Shown here piece by piece: positions 62,617 to 64,000 of a DNA stretch of 64,000 nucleotides (positions are counted from its first letter, which is position 1; every line of letters begins with the position of its first letter). The notes below the pieces were generated by a model that saw nothing but the letters and a program-made list of their open reading frames with translations, was not told where the DNA came from and made no database searches. Both the position numbers and the translations under genes were made by a program. This stretch comes from Mixophyes australis (lineage: Eukaryota > Chordata > Amphibia > Anura > Limnodynastidae). The DNA is taken from positions 183,841,350 through 183,905,349 of the forward strand of contig JAVHZZ010000006.1 of NCBI GenBank assembly GCA_036250195.1, read 5' to 3'.

Positions 62617-63416
62617 AAGATACTGCAGAATGATGTGTGAACTTGGAAATATTGCAGTACTAATGGACTTATACTGCTGGATTGGTTTTGCAAATTTGGT
62701 TATAATTACTTTTTTTTTAAATTTTTTATTTTAATATTTTTTATAATTTTTTTTTTTTTTTTAAAAAACTTGGGAATAATGGAGAAATAACTATGCCCTT
62801 AGAAGCACAGAGCACAGGACACAGCACCACTGGACTGAACAGGACACAGCACAGGACCCAGCAGCACTACGGAACTCAGCAGGACAGAGCACAGGACACA
62901 GCACCACTGGACTGATACTGCAGAATGTGTGAACTTTGTAATATTGCAGTACCACTGCACTTTTACTGCTGAATGTGTGAACTTGGTAATATTGCAGTAC
63001 CAATGGGCTTATACTGCAGGATTGGTTGTGCAAATTTTGTGGTAATTAAAAAAAAATTAAATTAGTTTTTGGTATTTTTTTAAATAACTTTTTTTTATTT
63101 TTTTAAACACAGGGGAATATTGGGGAAATAACTATGCCCTTAGATGCACAGAGCACAGGACACAGCACCACTGGACTGAACAGGACACAGCACAGGACCC
63201 AGCAGCACCACTGACCTCAGAAGGACAGAGCACAGCACACAGCACCACTGGACTGATACTGCAGAGCACAGCACAGCACAGCACAGCACAGAACTAAACA
63301 GCACAGCACAGAACTAAACAGCACAGCACGAGATCTACCAGGACAGAGGACCACCTAACACACCCTCCCTCTACCCTGATCAATGCCCGAGTGAAGATGG
63401 CGGCGACTAGCGGGGA
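62617..63416 (-). repeat. hAT 5' leader with duplicated repeat blocks
   Basis: Two related blocks (about 62690-63040 and 63045-63330) share 'ggaaataactatgcccttag', 'cacagagcacaggacacagc', 'accactggactgaacaggac' and 'ggactgatactgcaga'. Shorter 'cagcacagcacaga' units follow at 63260-63325. The arrangement parallels the 27720-28015 array of the smaller relative. A-run and T-run low complexity fills the gaps. Confidence 0.85.
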
Positions 63417-63417
63417 A

Positions 63418-63424
63418 TTTATAG
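63418..63424 (-). promoter_or_regulatory. TATA box of the autonomous hAT
   Basis: TATAAAT on the minus strand, 158 bp inside the 5' terminus, followed downstream by 'gccgccatcttcact' as in the other copies. It is the probable core promoter of the transposase. Confidence 0.6.
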
Positions 63425-63582
63425 GATCCGAGTATCGCGAGATCCGACAACGGGATTATGAGTCAGAGCCTCAGTTTCAGATTTGAATTTGGCGCCAATA
63501 CCCGGATCTGTCTCGGATCCGACTCGGATCGGCAACATTCGGGTGGGCTCGGATTTCAGAAATCCGAGTGCGCTCATCTCTA

Positions 63583-63677
<95 letters not shown>

Positions 63678-63695
63678 TGTGTGTGTATATATATG

Positions 63696-63780
<85 letters not shown>
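63583..63780. repeat. (TA)n/(TG)n microsatellite
   Basis: The same type of TA/TG-rich tract as at 55883-56118 and directly abutting the hAT right end. The open frames across it are artefacts. Confidence 0.97.
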
Positions 63781-63781
<1 letters not shown>

Positions 63782-64000
63782 AGTTAACCCGTGCATGATA
63801 CTCATGCATTCTAGTCAAATCAAGCTACTTAAGGTGTCATGCATTTGGGCCATAGCCCAGGCCTCAACCACCAACCACTCCCCACTGTCACCCCCGACAA
63901 CCACCAACCACTCCCAACTGTCACTTCTCCTTCAAGAAATATATATATATATATTTTAAATCTTTATAAACACTTTTAACAATTAACAAATTAAATTAAC
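63781..64000. other. Unassigned DNA
   Basis: Contains 'gttaacccgtgcatgatact' and a 'ccaaccactccc' duplication at about 63872 and 63906. No gene is seen before the window ends. Confidence 0.45.

Larger units (their letters stand above)
56119..63582 (-). mobile_element. Putatively autonomous Ac-like hAT transposon (7,464 bp)
   Basis: The plus-strand left end is TAGGGATGTGCACCGG, and the right end, reverse-complemented, TAGAGATGAGCGCACTCGG. Both resemble the Ac-type TAGGGATG terminus. ATATATAT borders each side (56111-56118 and 63583-63590), consistent with hAT but uninformative in a TA repeat. On the minus strand the order is 5' terminus with hairpin, TATA box (63424), leader repeats, a 5' basic frame (62245-62616), transposase (59609-62248), 3' flank, minisatellites, 3' terminus. 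The transposase is uninterrupted, so the element may be or may recently have been active. The non-autonomous copies at 24506 and 27465 share its ends. Confidence 0.88.

Overview
This window reads as vertebrate nuclear DNA, most probably from a frog. I recognise no host protein-coding gene, rRNA or tRNA. It is AT-rich and intron-scale, and almost everything identifiable is a transposable element (TE) or a repeat derived from one. The frog assignment is an inference from the TE mix: Ac-like hAT elements, a Neptune-like Penelope element (PLE) with a GIY-YIG nuclease, a DIRS/Ngaro element with an SGNH-hydrolase remnant, Ty3/gypsy and L1-type remnants, and many fold-back Harbinger-type MITEs.

Layout. 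1-4146 is the internally rearranged end of an hAT element: two facing copies of the transposase C-terminus meet near 2434, a possible solo LTR lies at 897-1901, and a 70-bp minisatellite leads to the terminal repeat at 4146. An L1 endonuclease remnant follows at 4149-4500. 5475-5697 is a Harbinger-type MITE. 7138-9118 is a complete non-autonomous hAT with an 8-bp target duplication and a broken 5' half-gene. 9127-16500 is mostly unassigned, with nested MITEs at 13617-14485. 16511-16727 is a decayed Myb/SANT-like domain. 17189-17299 is a strong hairpin. 20100-22800 is a dead DIRS/Ngaro element, split by a 319-bp insertion with a 12-bp target duplication. 24506-26023 and 27465-29247 are two more complete non-autonomous hAT elements. 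34588-35030 holds a gypsy reverse transcriptase remnant.

The central feature is 35206-43349. It is one Penelope-like insertion bounded by a 15-bp target duplication and made of two head-to-head copies: a longer copy on the minus strand and a 5'-truncated copy on the plus strand. The 3.4-kb arms look almost identical, so the insertion is young. The longer copy has a 783-residue open frame with RT and GIY-YIG motifs. An upstream frame joins it in the -1 phase through a correctly phased T_TTT_TTA heptamer. Both arms carry a hammerhead-ribozyme-like motif.

49007-51026 is another hAT-type non-autonomous element with an 8-bp target duplication. 56119-63582 is the best-preserved element, a 7.46-kb Ac-like hAT with an 879-residue transposase (BED finger, DDE residues, hATC dimerisation region), a 5' lysine-rich frame in the -1 phase, and long minisatellites in both flanks. 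The non-autonomous hAT copies share its terminal repeats, subterminal hairpins and TATA-containing 5' region, so this transposase is a plausible source of their mobility.

All calls come from reading the sequence; no database search was possible.
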